Source: Paraburkholderia edwinii
GTDB taxonomy: Bacteria; Pseudomonadota; Gammaproteobacteria; Burkholderiales; Burkholderiaceae
Direction of reading: 5' to 3'
Length of the DNA: 64,000 nt
Assembly (NCBI RefSeq): GCF_019428685.1
Contig: NZ_CP080095.1
Coordinates: forward strand, 3,534,001 to 3,598,000
Below the pieces are notes generated by a model, which was not told the origin of the DNA, did not search any database, and saw nothing but the letters and a program-made list of their open reading frames with translations. Positions 28,940-39,478 of the stretch are shown piece after piece (position 1 is the stretch's first letter; each line of letters begins with the position of its first letter). A program made the translations under genes and the position numbers.

Positions 28940-30619
28940 TTACGCGTGAGCGGGTTGGCGCGATGCGTACACGCGCTCCTTGAACGGCGCGATGCCGATA
29001 CGGTTGTATGTGTCGATGAAACGCTCGCCATCAAGACGCTGCTCGACAAATGTATCGATCACCTTCGCCACGACGTCCGGCATTTCCTCAGCCGAGAACG
29101 ACGGGCCGATCACGCGGCCCAGATGCGCGCCGGTCGCACCGGTGCCCTGCTCGCCGCCGAGCGACACCTGGTACCACTCGGAACCGTCCTTGTCGACGCC
29201 GAGCACGCCGATATTGCCGACGTGATGGTGGCCGCAGGAGTTCATGCAACCGGAAATATTCAGCGACAGTTCGCCGAGGTCGTAGACGAAATCCATATCG
29301 TCGAAGCGCTGCTGGATCGCCTGTGCGATCGGGATCGACTTCGCATTCGCGAGCGAGCAGAAGTCGCCGCCCGGGCACGCGATGATGTCGGTCAGCAGGC
29401 CGATATTCGGCGTTGCGAAACCGAGCGTCTTCGCCTGTTCCCACAGCGCGTACAGATCGCGCTTCTTCACGTTCGCGAGAATCAGGTTCTGCTCGTGCGA
29501 CACGCGGATTTCACCAAGCGAATACTGGTCGGCGAGATCGGCGACCGCGTCCATCTGCGCGTCGGTTGCGTCGCCGGGGGCCACGCCGTGCGGCTTCAGC
29601 GAGAGCGTGACGGCCGAGTAGCCCGTCACCCGATGCGGACGCACGCTGCGCTCGACCCAGCGCGCGAATGCGCGGCTTTCGAGCAGATGCTTTTCGAAGC
29701 TCGGATCCGTATCCGGCAGCTTGTCGTATTGCGGCGGCGCGAAATGCTGCGCCACGCGGTCCAGTTCGGCTTGCGTCAGCGTCGACGGGCCGTCCTTCAG
29801 GTGCTGCCACTCTTCCTCGACCTGCTGCGCGAATTTCTCCGGCGAGAGCGCCTTCACGAGAATCTTGATGCGCGCCTTGTACAGGTTGTCGCGGCGGCCG
29901 TAGCGGTTATACACACGCAGCACGGCTTCGCAGTAAGTCAGCAGATGCTGCCACGGCAGGTTTTCGCGGATGATCGCGCCGATGATCGGCGTACGGCCGA
30001 GGCCGCCGCCCGCGAGAATGCTCGCGACCACTTCGCCGTCGGCATTCTTCGACAGATAGACGCCGAGGTCGTGAATCTGCACGGCCGCGCGATCTTCCTT
30101 CGAGCCTGACACAGCAATCTTGAACTTGCGCGGCAGCCACGCGAATTCAGGGTGGAACGTCGACCACTGACGCAGAATTTCGGCCCACGGACGCGGGTCG
30201 ATGTGCTCGTCGGGCGCGATGCCCGCGAACTGGTCGGCGGTGATATTGCGGATGCAGTTGCCCGACGTCTGGATGCCGTGCATTTGCACCGACGCGAGCT
30301 TGCGCAGAATTTCCGGCGTTTCCTCGAGCTCGACCCAGTTGAACTGGATGTTCGTGCGCGTCGAGAAATGGCCGTAGCCGCGGTCGTGTTCGCGCGCGAT
30401 CGTCGCGAGCATGCGCATCTGGTCGCTGCGCAGATTGCCGTAAGGAATCGCGATGCGGTGCATGTAGGCGTGACGCTGCATGTACAGACCATTCTGCAGA
30501 CGCAACGGGCGGAACTCTTCTTCGCTCAATTCGCCCGACAGCCGGCGGCGAACCTGGTCGGCGTACTGCGCGACGCGTTCGTCAACGATGGTCTGGTCGT
30601 ACTGATCGTATTGATACAT
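28940..30619 (-). CDS. cysI: Sulfite/nitrite reductase hemoprotein subunit
   Basis: The 559-residue protein is a siroheme/4Fe-4S sulfite or nitrite reductase that reduces sulfite to sulfide by six electrons. The sirohaem-cluster ligands are visible in CPGGDFCSLANAKS and NISGCMNSCGHHHVGN near the C-terminal half; an earlier TSGNCIRN and the duplicated ferredoxin-like domains are typical. No flavoprotein subunit CysJ is in the operon, so a different electron donor is needed. MYQYDQYDQ at 30619 is chosen over the longer frame. It is first in the operon, divergent from a CysB-like regulator. Confidence 0.95.
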   Translation of the reverse strand: MYQYDQYDQTIVDERVAQYADQVRRRLSGELSEEEFRPLRLQNGLYMQRHAYMHRIAIPYGNLRSDQMRMLATIAREHDRGYGHFSTRTNIQFNWVELEETPEILRKLASVQMHGIQTSGNCIRNITADQFAGIAPDEHIDPRPWAEILRQWSTFHPEFAWLPRKFKIAVSGSKEDRAAVQIHDLGVYLSKNADGEVVASILAGGGLGRTPIIGAIIRENLPWQHLLTYCEAVLRVYNRYGRRDNLYKARIKILVKALSPEKFAQQVEEEWQHLKDGPSTLTQAELDRVAQHFAPPQYDKLPDTDPSFEKHLLESRAFARWVERSVRPHRVTGYSAVTLSLKPHGVAPGDATDAQMDAVADLADQYSLGEIRVSHEQNLILANVKKRDLYALWEQAKTLGFATPNIGLLTDIIACPGGDFCSLANAKSIPIAQAIQQRFDDMDFVYDLGELSLNISGCMNSCGHHHVGNIGVLGVDKDGSEWYQVSLGGEQGTGATGAHLGRVIGPSFSAEEMPDVVAKVIDTFVEQRLDGERFIDTYNRIGIAPFKERVYASRQPAHA

Positions 30620-30851
30620 TCGGGGACCCCAGTTTGTTTGTCTCAACCCGCCCGGCGTTCCGGTTACGCCGCGCGATGGATACCGCTCTGTCCTGTTAGC
30701 CGAGCAAGTCACGTGCATTACGTTAGACCTGCCCGCGATTTGCTAATGACGAAAAGAGATATCCATATTGGAAAAGTTGGAGAAATCGTAATAAACTCCC
30801 TTAATATCTCAAACGACTAAAAAATTCTGTTGATATGCGGAGAGGTTATAT
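30620..30851. promoter_or_regulatory. Divergent cysI-cysB control region
   Basis: A 232-base region between cysI (minus) and the LysR regulator (plus) is distinctly AT-rich at 30735-30835, which is unusual for this genome and typical of CysB-bound promoters. GGAGAGG lies 6 bases before the regulator start. I cannot define an exact CysB site from sequence alone. Confidence 0.5.
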
Positions 30852-31793
30852 ATGAACCTGCACCAGTTCCGCTTCGTCCGGGAAGCCGTCCGCCAGAACT
30901 TCAACCTCACCGAAGCGGCCAAGGCGCTGTATACGAGTCAGCCTGGCGTCTCCAAGGCCATCATCGAGCTCGAGGACGAGCTGGGCGTCGAAATCTTCAC
31001 GCGGCACGGCAAGCGCGTGCGGTCGCTGACCGAGCCGGGGCGCATCATTCTGGCGTCGGTCGAGCGAATCCTGCAGGAAGTGGAAAGCCTGAAACGGATC
31101 GGCAAGGACTACGCGGCGCAGGACCAGGGCAACCTCGTGATCGCCGCGACCCACACCCAGGCGCGCTATTCGCTGCCCGCCGCGATCGCCGAATTCAAGA
31201 AGCGCTACCCGAAAGTTCACCTTTCAATCTTGCAAGGCAGCCCGAGCCAAGTGGCCGAGATGGTGATTCACGACCAGGCGGACGTCGCGATCGCGACCGA
31301 GGGGCTGTCGAACTATAAGGAACTGGTGACGCTGCCGTGCTTCACCTGGCACCACGTCGCGGTCATGCAGGACGACCACCCGCTGCTCGAGCGCAAACAG
31401 CTGTCGCTCGACGACCTGTCGCAATACCCGCTCATCACCTACGAAAACGCGTTTGCCGGCCGCACGAAGATCAACGACGCGTTCCGGCTGCGCGGCCTGC
31501 ATCCGGACATCGTGCTCGAGGCGATCGACGCGGACGTGATCAAGACCTACGTCGAACTGGGGCTCGGCGTCGGCATCATGGCCGACATCGCGTTCAACGC
31601 CGAGCGTGACCGGCACCTGCGCGCGATGCCGGTCGGGCATCTGTTCGGCAGCAACATCACGCGCGTCGGACTCAAGCAAGGCGCTTACTTGCGCAGTTAC
31701 GTCTACACGCTGGTCGAACTGCTGTCGCCGAGCATGAACCGCAAGCTGATCGAGCAGGCGTTGAAGGGCGAGAGCGAGACGTACGAGCTTTGA
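30852..31793 (+). CDS. cysB: CysB-type LysR regulator of sulfur assimilation
   Basis: The 313-residue protein has the CysB/Cbl N-terminus MNLHQFRFVREAVRQNFNLTEAAKALYTSQPGVSKAIIELEDELGVEIFTRHGKR and a CysB-like effector domain (THTQARYSLP, then QGSPSQVAEMV). CysB activates sulfate genes in response to N-acetylserine and is relieved by sulfide. Divergence from cysI supports direct control. A Cbl paralogue cannot be excluded from sequence alone. Confidence 0.92.
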   Translation: MNLHQFRFVREAVRQNFNLTEAAKALYTSQPGVSKAIIELEDELGVEIFTRHGKRVRSLTEPGRIILASVERILQEVESLKRIGKDYAAQDQGNLVIAATHTQARYSLPAAIAEFKKRYPKVHLSILQGSPSQVAEMVIHDQADVAIATEGLSNYKELVTLPCFTWHHVAVMQDDHPLLERKQLSLDDLSQYPLITYENAFAGRTKINDAFRLRGLHPDIVLEAIDADVIKTYVELGLGVGIMADIAFNAERDRHLRAMPVGHLFGSNITRVGLKQGAYLRSYVYTLVELLSPSMNRKLIEQALKGESETYEL

Positions 31794-32017
31794 GGGTTTC
31801 GATCATTCGATGGCACGCCGCAAACCTTCCGCACTTCGCGCACGCGCAAACCTTCGGTTTCCACATCAATGACGGCGCGTTCCAGGGGCCCGGGCGCGGC
31901 TTTGTCGATAGCGTAGGCAGCCGTGGCATTGCGTAACGCGTCCGGACCCGCTTTGCCCGGGCCACCGGCCGCGCCACGCGATCCCACTTTTTCGCTTTTA
32001 CGCCACGGAGTTTCTGC
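31794..32017. other. Gap before the orphan binding protein; no gene seen
   Basis: The 224 bases carry no convincing reading frame with a family match. A minus-strand frame (31703-31987) overlaps the cysB end and shows no known domain. The promoter of the next gene should lie here. Confidence 0.3.
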
Positions 32018-33178
32018 ATGACGTCATATAAGAAGACCCTGCGCCGGCTCGCCGCGCTCGGCGCATTGATGTTTGCCGCCGCCGCGCACGCGGACCTGAA
32101 GGTCGGCATCGACCTGTCGACGACGGGCCCCGCCGCCGCGATCGGCATCACAAGCAAGAACGCGATCCTGATGTGGCCGAAGACGATCGCCGGCCAGCCC
32201 GCGCAATACATCATCCTCGACGACGGCTCCGACCCGGGCGCCGCGGTCCGCAACATCCACAAGCTCATCAACGAAGACCACGTCGACGTGATCGTCGGCC
32301 CGAACGTGACGCCGGCCGCGCTGGCCGCGCTCGACCCCGTCGCCGAAAGCCAGACGCCGATGATCACGCTGATCGGCTCGGCGGCCGTCGTCGAACCGCA
32401 GGAAGGCAAGCGCGTCTGGGCGTTCAAGATGGCGCAGACCGATAGCGCGATGGCCGACGTGATGACGCGCTATATGGCGAACCACAACGTGAAGACGGTC
32501 GGCTTTATCGGCTTTGCGGACAGTTACGGCGACAGCTGGCTCAATGAGTTCACGAAATTCGCGGCGCTACGGCATATTCAGGTGGTCGCGACCGAGCGCT
32601 TCAATCGCACCGATACGAGCGTGACGGGCCAGGTGCTGAAGCTGATCGCGGCAAAACCCGACGCGATACTGATCGCGGGCGCGGGCACACCGAGCGTGCT
32701 GCCGCAACGCACGCTCGTCGAGCGCGGCTACAAGGGCGCCATTTATCAGACGCATGGCATCGCGACGCCGGAGTTCATCAGGCTCGGCGGCAAGGACGTC
32801 GAAGGCACGCTGTTTCCGACGCAGCCGGTGGTCGTCGCGCGCACGCTGCCGGCCGACCATCCGGCGAAGCGGGCCGCGCTCGCGTTCGTCGATTCCTATG
32901 AAGCGAAGTACGGTCCGAATACGGTCACGCAGTTTGCCGGCGACGCGGCGGGCGTCTATCCGCGTCTGCAGGACGCGGTCGCGCGTGCGTTGAAAACGGC
33001 GCAGCCCGGGACGCCGGCGTTTCGCGTCGCGCTGCGCGAATCGCTCGAGCAGGCGCATGAACTCGTGGTGCCGAACGGCGTCGTCAATACGAGCGCGAAG
33101 GATCACGTCGGGCTCGATCAGCGCGCGAGCGTGATGGGGACGATCAAGGGCGGGAAGTTTATCTACCTGAGCCAGTGA
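32018..33178 (+). CDS. ABC transporter substrate-binding protein (branched-chain amino acid type), orphan
   Basis: The 386-residue protein has a signal peptide (about residues 1-25, ending AAAHA) and a Peripla_BP_6/LivJ-like fold: LKVGIDLSTTGPAAAIG, ILDDGSDPGAAVRNIHKLINED, VDVIVGPNVTPAALAAL. It binds an amino acid or small organic ligand in the periplasm. No permease or ATPase gene is next to it, so it is an orphan in this window. It follows the sulfur-assimilation region but no functional link is evident. Confidence 0.88.
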   Translation: MTSYKKTLRRLAALGALMFAAAAHADLKVGIDLSTTGPAAAIGITSKNAILMWPKTIAGQPAQYIILDDGSDPGAAVRNIHKLINEDHVDVIVGPNVTPAALAALDPVAESQTPMITLIGSAAVVEPQEGKRVWAFKMAQTDSAMADVMTRYMANHNVKTVGFIGFADSYGDSWLNEFTKFAALRHIQVVATERFNRTDTSVTGQVLKLIAAKPDAILIAGAGTPSVLPQRTLVERGYKGAIYQTHGIATPEFIRLGGKDVEGTLFPTQPVVVARTLPADHPAKRAALAFVDSYEAKYGPNTVTQFAGDAAGVYPRLQDAVARALKTAQPGTPAFRVALRESLEQAHELVVPNGVVNTSAKDHVGLDQRASVMGTIKGGKFIYLSQ

Positions 33179-33234
33179 CGCTGTTGTTAAAGTAGACGTC
33201 TTTCGTCGCCCTGATCGCGTTCCGCGTCTCCATC

Positions 33235-33492
33235 ATGCGCACCACCCGAGCCATCCACGCCGTCGAACGGCTGAAGACCCGCAGCGGCAACGCCCGCTAT
33301 GCGGCCATTGCGCTGTCCGGCGGCCTGTTCTATCTCGTCGACCGCTCGAGCGGCACCGATCAGAAAATGTCCGATCCGCTGCCGCTCGACGACTTCGTCA
33401 AATTCGTCGACGAATTCGGGCCGAAAAAGCCGCGCAAGGTCAGCAAGCTCGATCTTGCGTTCGAAGAGCAGATCAAGAAGAGCAAGAGTTAA
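33235..33492 (+). CDS. Small conserved hypothetical protein
   Basis: The 85-residue product (MRTTRAIHAVERLKTRSGNARYAAIALSGGLFYLVDRSSG then DDFVKFVDEFGPKKPRKVSKLD) is compact, basic at the end and lacks a signal peptide or membrane helix. Its regular codon use and position suggest a real gene. I do not recognise its family. It follows the orphan binding protein on the same strand. Confidence 0.6.
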   Translation: MRTTRAIHAVERLKTRSGNARYAAIALSGGLFYLVDRSSGTDQKMSDPLPLDDFVKFVDEFGPKKPRKVSKLDLAFEEQIKKSKS

Positions 33493-33531
33493 GGCAGGCG
33501 TAGAGCCTTGAGCGGCGCGGCCGGCCCGACC

Positions 33532-34671
33532 TCAGATCTGCCGCCACTGCCCGCCCGCCGCGCTGCTGGCCAGCATCGCGTCGATAAACCGCAAACCTTC
33601 CACACCGTCGTCGACGGTCGTCAGAAGGCGGCTTTCCGGCGGCAACGGCTGACCGGCATCGAGCGCTTCGATCTGCTGCGCGGCGTCCTTATACAACTGC
33701 GCGAACGCTTCGAGATACCCTTCCGGATGCCCCGCCGGCACGCGCGTCGCGTTCGCGGCCGCGTCGCCTTTCACCCGCCCGCGCGTGATCCGCTGCCGCG
33801 CGCCGCCAAGCGGCGTGAACCACAGTTCGTTCGGCTCTTCCTGTTCGAACGCGATGCTCGCCTTCGTGCCGTACACGCGCAAACGCAGCCCATTTTCCTC
33901 GCCGCTCGCGACCTGGCTCGCCCACAGCATTCCGCGCGCGCCGTTCGCATAACGCAGCATCGCCTGCACGTGATCGTCGACGCGGCGCCCCGGCACGAAC
34001 GTGTGCACTTCCGCGGCTAGCGCCTCCGGCAGCATGCCGCTGATGAAGCCGGCGAGGTGATACGCATGCGTGCCGATATCGCCGAGACACCCGGCCGGCC
34101 CCGACAGTTTCGGATCGGTGCGCCACACGGCCTGCTTGTTCGTGCCGCTTTGTTCGATCGGCTCCGCGAGCCAGTCCTGCGCATATTCGACCTGCACGAC
34201 GCGAATCTCACCGAGTTCGCCCGCTTCGATCATCTCGCGCGCGTGCCGCACCATCGGGTAGCCCGAGTACGTGTGAGTCAGCGCGAACAGCCGTTGTTTG
34301 TCGTGCGCGAGCCGCGCCAGCGCCTCGCCTTCGGCAAGCGATACCGCAAGCGGCTTGTCGCAGATCACATGGATACCGGCCTCGAGAAACGCCGTCGCAA
34401 CCGGCGCATGCAGATGGTTCGGCGTGACGATCGCGACCGCGTCGATGCCGTCGTCGCGCGCCCCTTCCGCGCGCGCCATCTCGCGCCAGTCCGCATAGCT
34501 GCGCGCGATGTTCGCTTCGTCGGCGCTGGCCTGCGCGCGCTTCGGGTCCGACGATAACGCGCCCGCGACCATCTCGAAGCGGTCGTCGAGGCGCGCCGCG
34601 ATCCGGTGCACCGCGCCGATAAACGCGCCTTGCCCGCCGCCGACCATGCCCAGTTTCAGTCTTCTTGCCAT
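33532..34671 (-). CDS. Gfo/Idh/MocA family oxidoreductase
   Basis: The 379-residue protein is an NAD(P)-dependent dehydrogenase of sugars or polyols. It starts with a Rossmann fold ([20 protein letters not shown]) and has the catalytic CDKPLAV motif at about residue 105 (Lys of the EKP-type motif), followed by the C-terminal alpha/beta domain. It is the last gene of the LacI-ABC operon, 41 bases after the TIM-barrel gene, so it likely acts on the imported substrate. ATG at 34671 follows a GGAG sequence. Confidence 0.9.
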   Translation of the reverse strand: MARRLKLGMVGGGQGAFIGAVHRIAARLDDRFEMVAGALSSDPKRAQASADEANIARSYADWREMARAEGARDDGIDAVAIVTPNHLHAPVATAFLEAGIHVICDKPLAVSLAEGEALARLAHDKQRLFALTHTYSGYPMVRHAREMIEAGELGEIRVVQVEYAQDWLAEPIEQSGTNKQAVWRTDPKLSGPAGCLGDIGTHAYHLAGFISGMLPEALAAEVHTFVPGRRVDDHVQAMLRYANGARGMLWASQVASGEENGLRLRVYGTKASIAFEQEEPNELWFTPLGGARQRITRGRVKGDAAANATRVPAGHPEGYLEAFAQLYKDAAQQIEALDAGQPLPPESRLLTTVDDGVEGLRFIDAMLASSAAGGQWRQI

Positions 34672-34712
34672 CGCGTCCTGCTCCTTAGGTTTTCGTTGCG
34701 CGCGCAACCGGA

Positions 34713-35768
34713 TCAATCGATGCCCAGTACACGCTGCAACTGTGCGCGATCGACGCCGCTTCCCGCAAAGTCGTCGAACGAGCGCTCGGCCACGCGGATG
34801 ATATGCCGCTTGATAAACTCGGCCCCTTCGCGCGCGCCGTCGTGCGGATGCTTCAACGCGCACTCCCATTCGAGCACGGCCCAGCCCTGGTAGTCGTACT
34901 GCGCCATCTTCGAGAAAATCGCGCTGAAATCGACCTGCCCGTCACCGAGCGAACGGAAGCGCCCCGCCCGCTCGGCCCAGTTGCTGTAGCCGCCATATAC
35001 GCCCTGACGCCCGGTCGGCCGGAATTCCGCGTCCTTCACATGGAACGCCTTGATCCGCTCGTGATAGATATCGATGAACTCGAGATAGTCGAGCTGCTGC
35101 AGCACGTAGTGGCTCGGATCGAACAGGATATTCGCGCGCGGATGATCGTGCAGCGTCGCGAGAAAACGCTCGAACGTGACCCCGTCGTGCAGATCCTCGC
35201 CCGGATGCAGTTCGTAGCAGACGTCGACGCCCGCTGCGTCGAACGCATCGAGAATCGGCTTCCAGCGGCGCGCGAGTTCGTCGAAGGCCGTTTCGATCAG
35301 ACCCGCCGGACGCTGCGGCCACGGATAGATATACGGCCATGCGAGCGCGCCGGAAAACGTCACGTGCGTGTTGAAGCCCAGCCGCTGCGATGCTTTCGCC
35401 GCGAGCATCATTTGCGCAATCGCCCATTCGGTGCGCGCCTGCGGATTGCCGCGCACGTGCGGCGCGGCAAAGCCGTCGAACAACAGGTCGTAGGCCGGAT
35501 GCACGGCCACGAGCTGGCCTTGCAGATGGGTCGCGAGCTCCGTCACGGTCACACCGGCATCGGCGGCAACGCCGAGCCAATCGTCGCAATACGTCTGGCT
35601 CGCCGCCGCCTGTTCGAGATCGATCAGTTGCGGGGCGACCGGCACCTGAATGCCTTTGAAACCGAGTCCCGCCGCCCATTGGGCGAGATGCGCGAGCGTG
35701 TCGAACGGCGGTTCATCGCCCAGGAACTGCGCGAGGTAAATCGCCGGTCCTTTGATGGTCTTCATCAT
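34713..35768 (-). CDS. Sugar phosphate isomerase/epimerase family (TIM barrel)
   Basis: The 351-residue protein is an AP endonuclease-2/IolE-like TIM barrel. Likely metal ligands are in YELHPGEDLHDG, DPSHYVLQQLDY, HVKDAEF and WAVLEWECAL, matching the Glu-Asp-His-Glu pattern of sugar isomerases and epimerases. It sits between the periplasmic binding protein and the oxidoreductase in one operon and probably acts on the same sugar or polyol. Tandem ATGs at 35768 and 35765 are both possible starts. Confidence 0.88.
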   Translation of the reverse strand: MMKTIKGPAIYLAQFLGDEPPFDTLAHLAQWAAGLGFKGIQVPVAPQLIDLEQAAASQTYCDDWLGVAADAGVTVTELATHLQGQLVAVHPAYDLLFDGFAAPHVRGNPQARTEWAIAQMMLAAKASQRLGFNTHVTFSGALAWPYIYPWPQRPAGLIETAFDELARRWKPILDAFDAAGVDVCYELHPGEDLHDGVTFERFLATLHDHPRANILFDPSHYVLQQLDYLEFIDIYHERIKAFHVKDAEFRPTGRQGVYGGYSNWAERAGRFRSLGDGQVDFSAIFSKMAQYDYQGWAVLEWECALKHPHDGAREGAEFIKRHIIRVAERSFDDFAGSGVDRAQLQRVLGID

Positions 35769-35838
35769 GCGCCTCCGTCAGTGGTCGAACCCGTGCGGCG
35801 CAGCATGTCGCATGCCGCACCGCACGCGTTCGCGTCGC

Positions 35839-36804
35839 TCAGAACGGCGAGTCAGGGAAGTAGAACTGCTGCGCGTTTTCCTTCGTAATCAGCACCGAGG
35901 GAATGATCGTCGTGGGCGGCAGCTTCTCGCCTTTCAGGCGCGCTTCGGCCGTCAGCTTGATCGCGTCGTAGATGAATTTCGGCGAGTACGACACGTCGGC
36001 CTTGATCATCGGCGCGCCGTCCATCACGTTCTTCACCATGCCTTTCGAGCCCGCGCCGCCGAACACGATCTTGATGTCGGTGCGTTTGGCCTGATCGATG
36101 GCCTTGATCACGCCGACGGCCATATCGTCGTCAGAGGCCCACACGGCGTCGATATGCTTGAAGCGCGTCAGGTAATCCTGCATCACCTTGAACGCGTCGT
36201 CACGATTCCAGTTCGCGTACTTCGCATCGAGAATCTTGATGTTCGGATATTGCTTCATCACCGACGTGAAGGCGGTCCAGCGCTCATTGTCGAGCGTCGT
36301 CGGAATGCCGCGTAGCGCGACGATATCGCCCTTGCCGTCGAGCGCCTTGGCCAGATACTCGGCCGGAATCTTGCCGAACGCCGTGTTGTCGCCGGCCACG
36401 TACGCGTCCTGCGCGCTCGTGTCGGTCAGGCCGCGATCGACCACCGTCACGTACACGCCCTTCTTCTTCACTTGCGCAACGGGCTGCGTCAACGACGCAG
36501 ACTCCTGCGGGAAGATCACGAGCGCGTTGATCTTGTTCACCGTGACGAGATCCTGCAGCTGGTTCGCCTGTTCAGGCGCACTCGCTGCGGTCTTCACAAT
36601 GATCTTGAGCCCGGGGTGCTGTTTTTCGAGGTCCGTTTTCGCCTTGTTCGCCCACCAGACGATGCCGCCCGTAAACCCGTGGTCCGCCGTCGGAATCGAG
36701 ACACCGAGGATAACCGGGTCGTCGGCGCGCGCGGTGCCCGTCGTGATGCCCAGCATCGTAAGCGCCAGCATGCCGGCGCCGACCGCTCGTATGACGTGTT
36801 TCAT
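35839..36804 (-). CDS. Sugar ABC transporter substrate-binding protein (ribose-type)
   Basis: The 321-residue protein has a signal peptide ([28 protein letters not shown]) and a Peripla_BP_4 fold: [37 protein letters not shown] then [29 protein letters not shown]. It binds the sugar in the periplasm and delivers it to the RbsC-type permease encoded just upstream. ATG at 36804 follows AGGAG. Its gene is separated from the permease by 164 bases. Confidence 0.93.
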   Translation of the reverse strand: MKHVIRAVGAGMLALTMLGITTGTARADDPVILGVSIPTADHGFTGGIVWWANKAKTDLEKQHPGLKIIVKTAASAPEQANQLQDLVTVNKINALVIFPQESASLTQPVAQVKKKGVYVTVVDRGLTDTSAQDAYVAGDNTAFGKIPAEYLAKALDGKGDIVALRGIPTTLDNERWTAFTSVMKQYPNIKILDAKYANWNRDDAFKVMQDYLTRFKHIDAVWASDDDMAVGVIKAIDQAKRTDIKIVFGGAGSKGMVKNVMDGAPMIKADVSYSPKFIYDAIKLTAEARLKGEKLPPTTIIPSVLITKENAQQFYFPDSPF

Positions 36805-36968
36805 GATGTTTGTCTCCTTTGTGCGGGCGCTTTCGTGGTTGCGCCCGGATTTCATTGTCGAACGACCGAAACGACTGAAACGAACCTTAGCGACTAAACA
36901 AAATAAGCCCTGCCAGGCCAACCAGGCCAACTTCCTTTCCTGATGCTGCTTCCCCTCCACAAACCGCC

Positions 36969-37985
36969 TTAACGCCGCCCGCGCTGCAAAAACGCGACGA
37001 CGATAATCACGACGCCCTGCACCGCCGCGTTCAGATACACGCTGATGATGCTGGTCAGATTCAGGATGTTGGCGATCACCGACAGCAGGATCGCGCCGAT
37101 CACCGTGCCGATCACACGGCCCTCGCCGCCCTTGAGCGCGGTGCCGCCGACCACCACCGCGGCGATCGCTTCGAGTTCCCACAGGAGGCCCGTGGTCGGC
37201 GTCGCCGAACCGAGCCGCGGCACATACAACACCGTTGCCACGCCGACGCATACGCCGAGCAGCACATACGTGACGATCTTCACCGTATCGACGCGAATCG
37301 CCGCATAGCGCGCGACCTGCTCGTTCGAGCCAATCGCCTGCACATGGCGGCCGAATGCGGTGCGATTGAGAATCAGCGCGCCGCCCGCTGCGACGACGAG
37401 AAACACCCAGATCGGCACGGGCACGCCAAGCAGACTTGCGTAGTACACCGGCCCATACAGATCGGACAGATTGTTATCGAGCGTCAGTGCGCCGCCATCG
37501 GCAAGCCATGTGAGCACCGCGCGAAAAATCCCCAAGGTGCCAAGCGTGACGATAAACGGCTCGATGCGCCCTTTCGTGATCAGCAGTCCATGTGCACAGC
37601 CGAACAGCGCGCCGAGCACGAGCGCACAAACAATGCCGATCGCGACGATCGCCAGCGGCGCAAGCGTATGCGCCGCTGCGCTGCCGGCCAGCCCGTTCAT
37701 GAGCCAGATCATCACGCCCGCGATCAGCGCGGCCATCGAGCCGACCGACAGATCGATGCCGCCGGAAATAATCACGAAGGTCATGCCGACCGCGATGATC
37801 CCGATAAACGACGTGCGCGTGAGCACGTTCATCATATTGTCGACGGTCGCGAAGTCGCGGTTCAGCAGCGTGCCCGCGATGCACAGCGCGATCAGGCCCG
37901 CGAGCGGACCGAAGCCATACAGTATGTGTGCGACGCGCAGGGCGCGCGGCGTCGGCGTGGAAGTGTCAGTGGGTGCCGGTCGCAT
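36969..37985 (-). CDS. Sugar ABC transporter permease (RbsC type)
   Basis: The 338-residue integral membrane protein has 8-10 hydrophobic segments and the RbsC-type motif [29 protein letters not shown], with a typical C-terminal [24 protein letters not shown]. It forms the membrane channel of the ribose-type transporter encoded here. Its start overlaps the end of the ATPase gene by 20 bases, which signals translational coupling. Confidence 0.94.
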   Translation of the reverse strand: MRPAPTDTSTPTPRALRVAHILYGFGPLAGLIALCIAGTLLNRDFATVDNMMNVLTRTSFIGIIAVGMTFVIISGGIDLSVGSMAALIAGVMIWLMNGLAGSAAAHTLAPLAIVAIGIVCALVLGALFGCAHGLLITKGRIEPFIVTLGTLGIFRAVLTWLADGGALTLDNNLSDLYGPVYYASLLGVPVPIWVFLVVAAGGALILNRTAFGRHVQAIGSNEQVARYAAIRVDTVKIVTYVLLGVCVGVATVLYVPRLGSATPTTGLLWELEAIAAVVVGGTALKGGEGRVIGTVIGAILLSVIANILNLTSIISVYLNAAVQGVVIIVVAFLQRGRR

Positions 37986-39453
37986 GAGCGATCAACTCCT
38001 CTTCGGTCAGATGGTCGAGGCCGAGCGTCGCCTGCAGCCTGCCCGCGCGCATGACCGCAACGCGATGGCACAGGCCGATCAGCTCGATCAGTTCGGACGA
38101 AATCACAATCACCGCCCGCCCTTCCGATGCGAGCCGGTGAATCAGGAAATAGATGTCGCGTTTCGCGCCGATATCGACGCCGCGCGTCGGTTCGTCGAGC
38201 ACGATCACGTCGGGGTTCGGCTGCAGGAATTTCGCGAGCGCGAGCTTCTGCTGGTTGCCGCCCGACAGCATGCGCGCGCGGCTATTGAGATCACCGGTGC
38301 GAATGCCGAATTCGCGCACCGCTTCGGTCAAGGCAGCACGGCCTGCTTTGACGTCGAGCAGCGGATGCGTATAGCGATCGAGCGTCATCAGCGTCAGGTT
38401 GTCCTGCAGGCTCAGGTCCACATGCAGGCCCTTGCCCTTGCGGTCTTCGCTCAGATACGTGAGGCCGTGACGCATCGCGTCGCGCGGGCTCTTCAACTCC
38501 GCGCGGCGGCCGGCAATCTCGATGCGGCCCGCGCTGCGCTTGCGCAGTCCGATAATCGCTTCGAACGCTTCGGTGCGGCCCGCGCCGACGAGGCCCGCAA
38601 AGCCGAGCACTTCGCCCGCGCGCACCTCGAAGCCAAGATCGTCGACCCAGTCGGGCACGCTCAACCCTTCGACACGCAGCGCGACGCGCGCATCCGCCGC
38701 GACCGGTATCTTGTCCGGGAACATATCGGACAGCTCGCGGCCGACCATCAGATTCGCCATCTGCTGCCGCGCAAGCGCCGCCGTTTCGCTGCGCGCGACG
38801 AAGCGGCCGTCGCGCATCACAATCACTTCATCGGTGATGCGCTCCACTTCGTCGAGCTTGTGCGAGATATAGACGATCGTCACGCCGTCCGCCTTCAGCT
38901 TTGCCATCAGCGCGAACAGGCGCTCGGTTTCGGAGGGCGTGAGCGTCGCAGTCGGCTCGTCCATGATCAGCAGTCGCGCGTTGCGCGACAGCGCCTTCGC
39001 GATCTCCACCATCTGCTTTTCGGCCACGATCAGATCGCGCACCTTCGTATCCGGCTGCTTCATCAGGCCGACCTGCGCGAGATAGCGCTTTGCGTCGGCA
39101 CGCATCGCGGCGTCGTCGAGCAGCAGGCCGCGGCGCTTCTCGTGACCGAGATACATGTTCTGCGCGATCGTCAGATGCTCAGCGAGATTGAACTCCTGGT
39201 GAATCAGCACGATGCCCGCTGCTTCCGCCGCGCGCGAACCGTCGAACTGCCGCGGCGTGCCGTCCACCAGCACCGCGCCCGAGCTCGCGCGCTCGTAGCC
39301 CGCGAGTATTTTCATCAGCGTCGACTTGCCCGCGCCGTTCTCGCCGAGCAGTCCGTAGATGCGGCCCGGCGCGAGGTCGAAACTCACGCCGTGCAGCACG
39401 CGCACGGGGCCGAAGTCTTTGCGGATATCGTCGAAGCGGACGGCTAGGCTCAT
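37966..39453 (-). CDS. Sugar ABC transporter ATP-binding protein (RbsA/XylG type, two domains)
   Basis: The 495-residue protein has two ABC domains, as in RbsA and XylG. The first has [17 protein letters not shown] (Walker A), the second a degenerate [14 protein letters not shown], and [15 protein letters not shown] marks the second signature. It powers import through the RbsC-type permease. [15 protein letters not shown] at 39453 gives the standard start. It is 25 bases downstream of the LacI gene. Confidence 0.95.
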   Translation of the reverse strand: MSLAVRFDDIRKDFGPVRVLHGVSFDLAPGRIYGLLGENGAGKSTLMKILAGYERASSGAVLVDGTPRQFDGSRAAEAAGIVLIHQEFNLAEHLTIAQNMYLGHEKRRGLLLDDAAMRADAKRYLAQVGLMKQPDTKVRDLIVAEKQMVEIAKALSRNARLLIMDEPTATLTPSETERLFALMAKLKADGVTIVYISHKLDEVERITDEVIVMRDGRFVARSETAALARQQMANLMVGRELSDMFPDKIPVAADARVALRVEGLSVPDWVDDLGFEVRAGEVLGFAGLVGAGRTEAFEAIIGLRKRSAGRIEIAGRRAELKSPRDAMRHGLTYLSEDRKGKGLHVDLSLQDNLTLMTLDRYTHPLLDVKAGRAALTEAVREFGIRTGDLNSRARMLSGGNQQKLALAKFLQPNPDVIVLDEPTRGVDIGAKRDIYFLIHRLASEGRAVIVISSELIELIGLCHRVAVMRAGRLQATLGLDHLTEEELIAHATGTH

Positions 39454-39478
39454 CGCCAGGGGGCTCCTCAAGCGCGCA

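Noticed and set aside
31703..31987. Minus-strand frame overlapping the end of cysB
   Set aside because: It overlaps a solid gene and shows no recognisable family.
37471..39447. Plus-strand frame opposite the sugar ATPase
   Set aside because: The composition is Arg/Ala/His-rich with no motif, while the opposite strand has a two-domain ABC ATPase.
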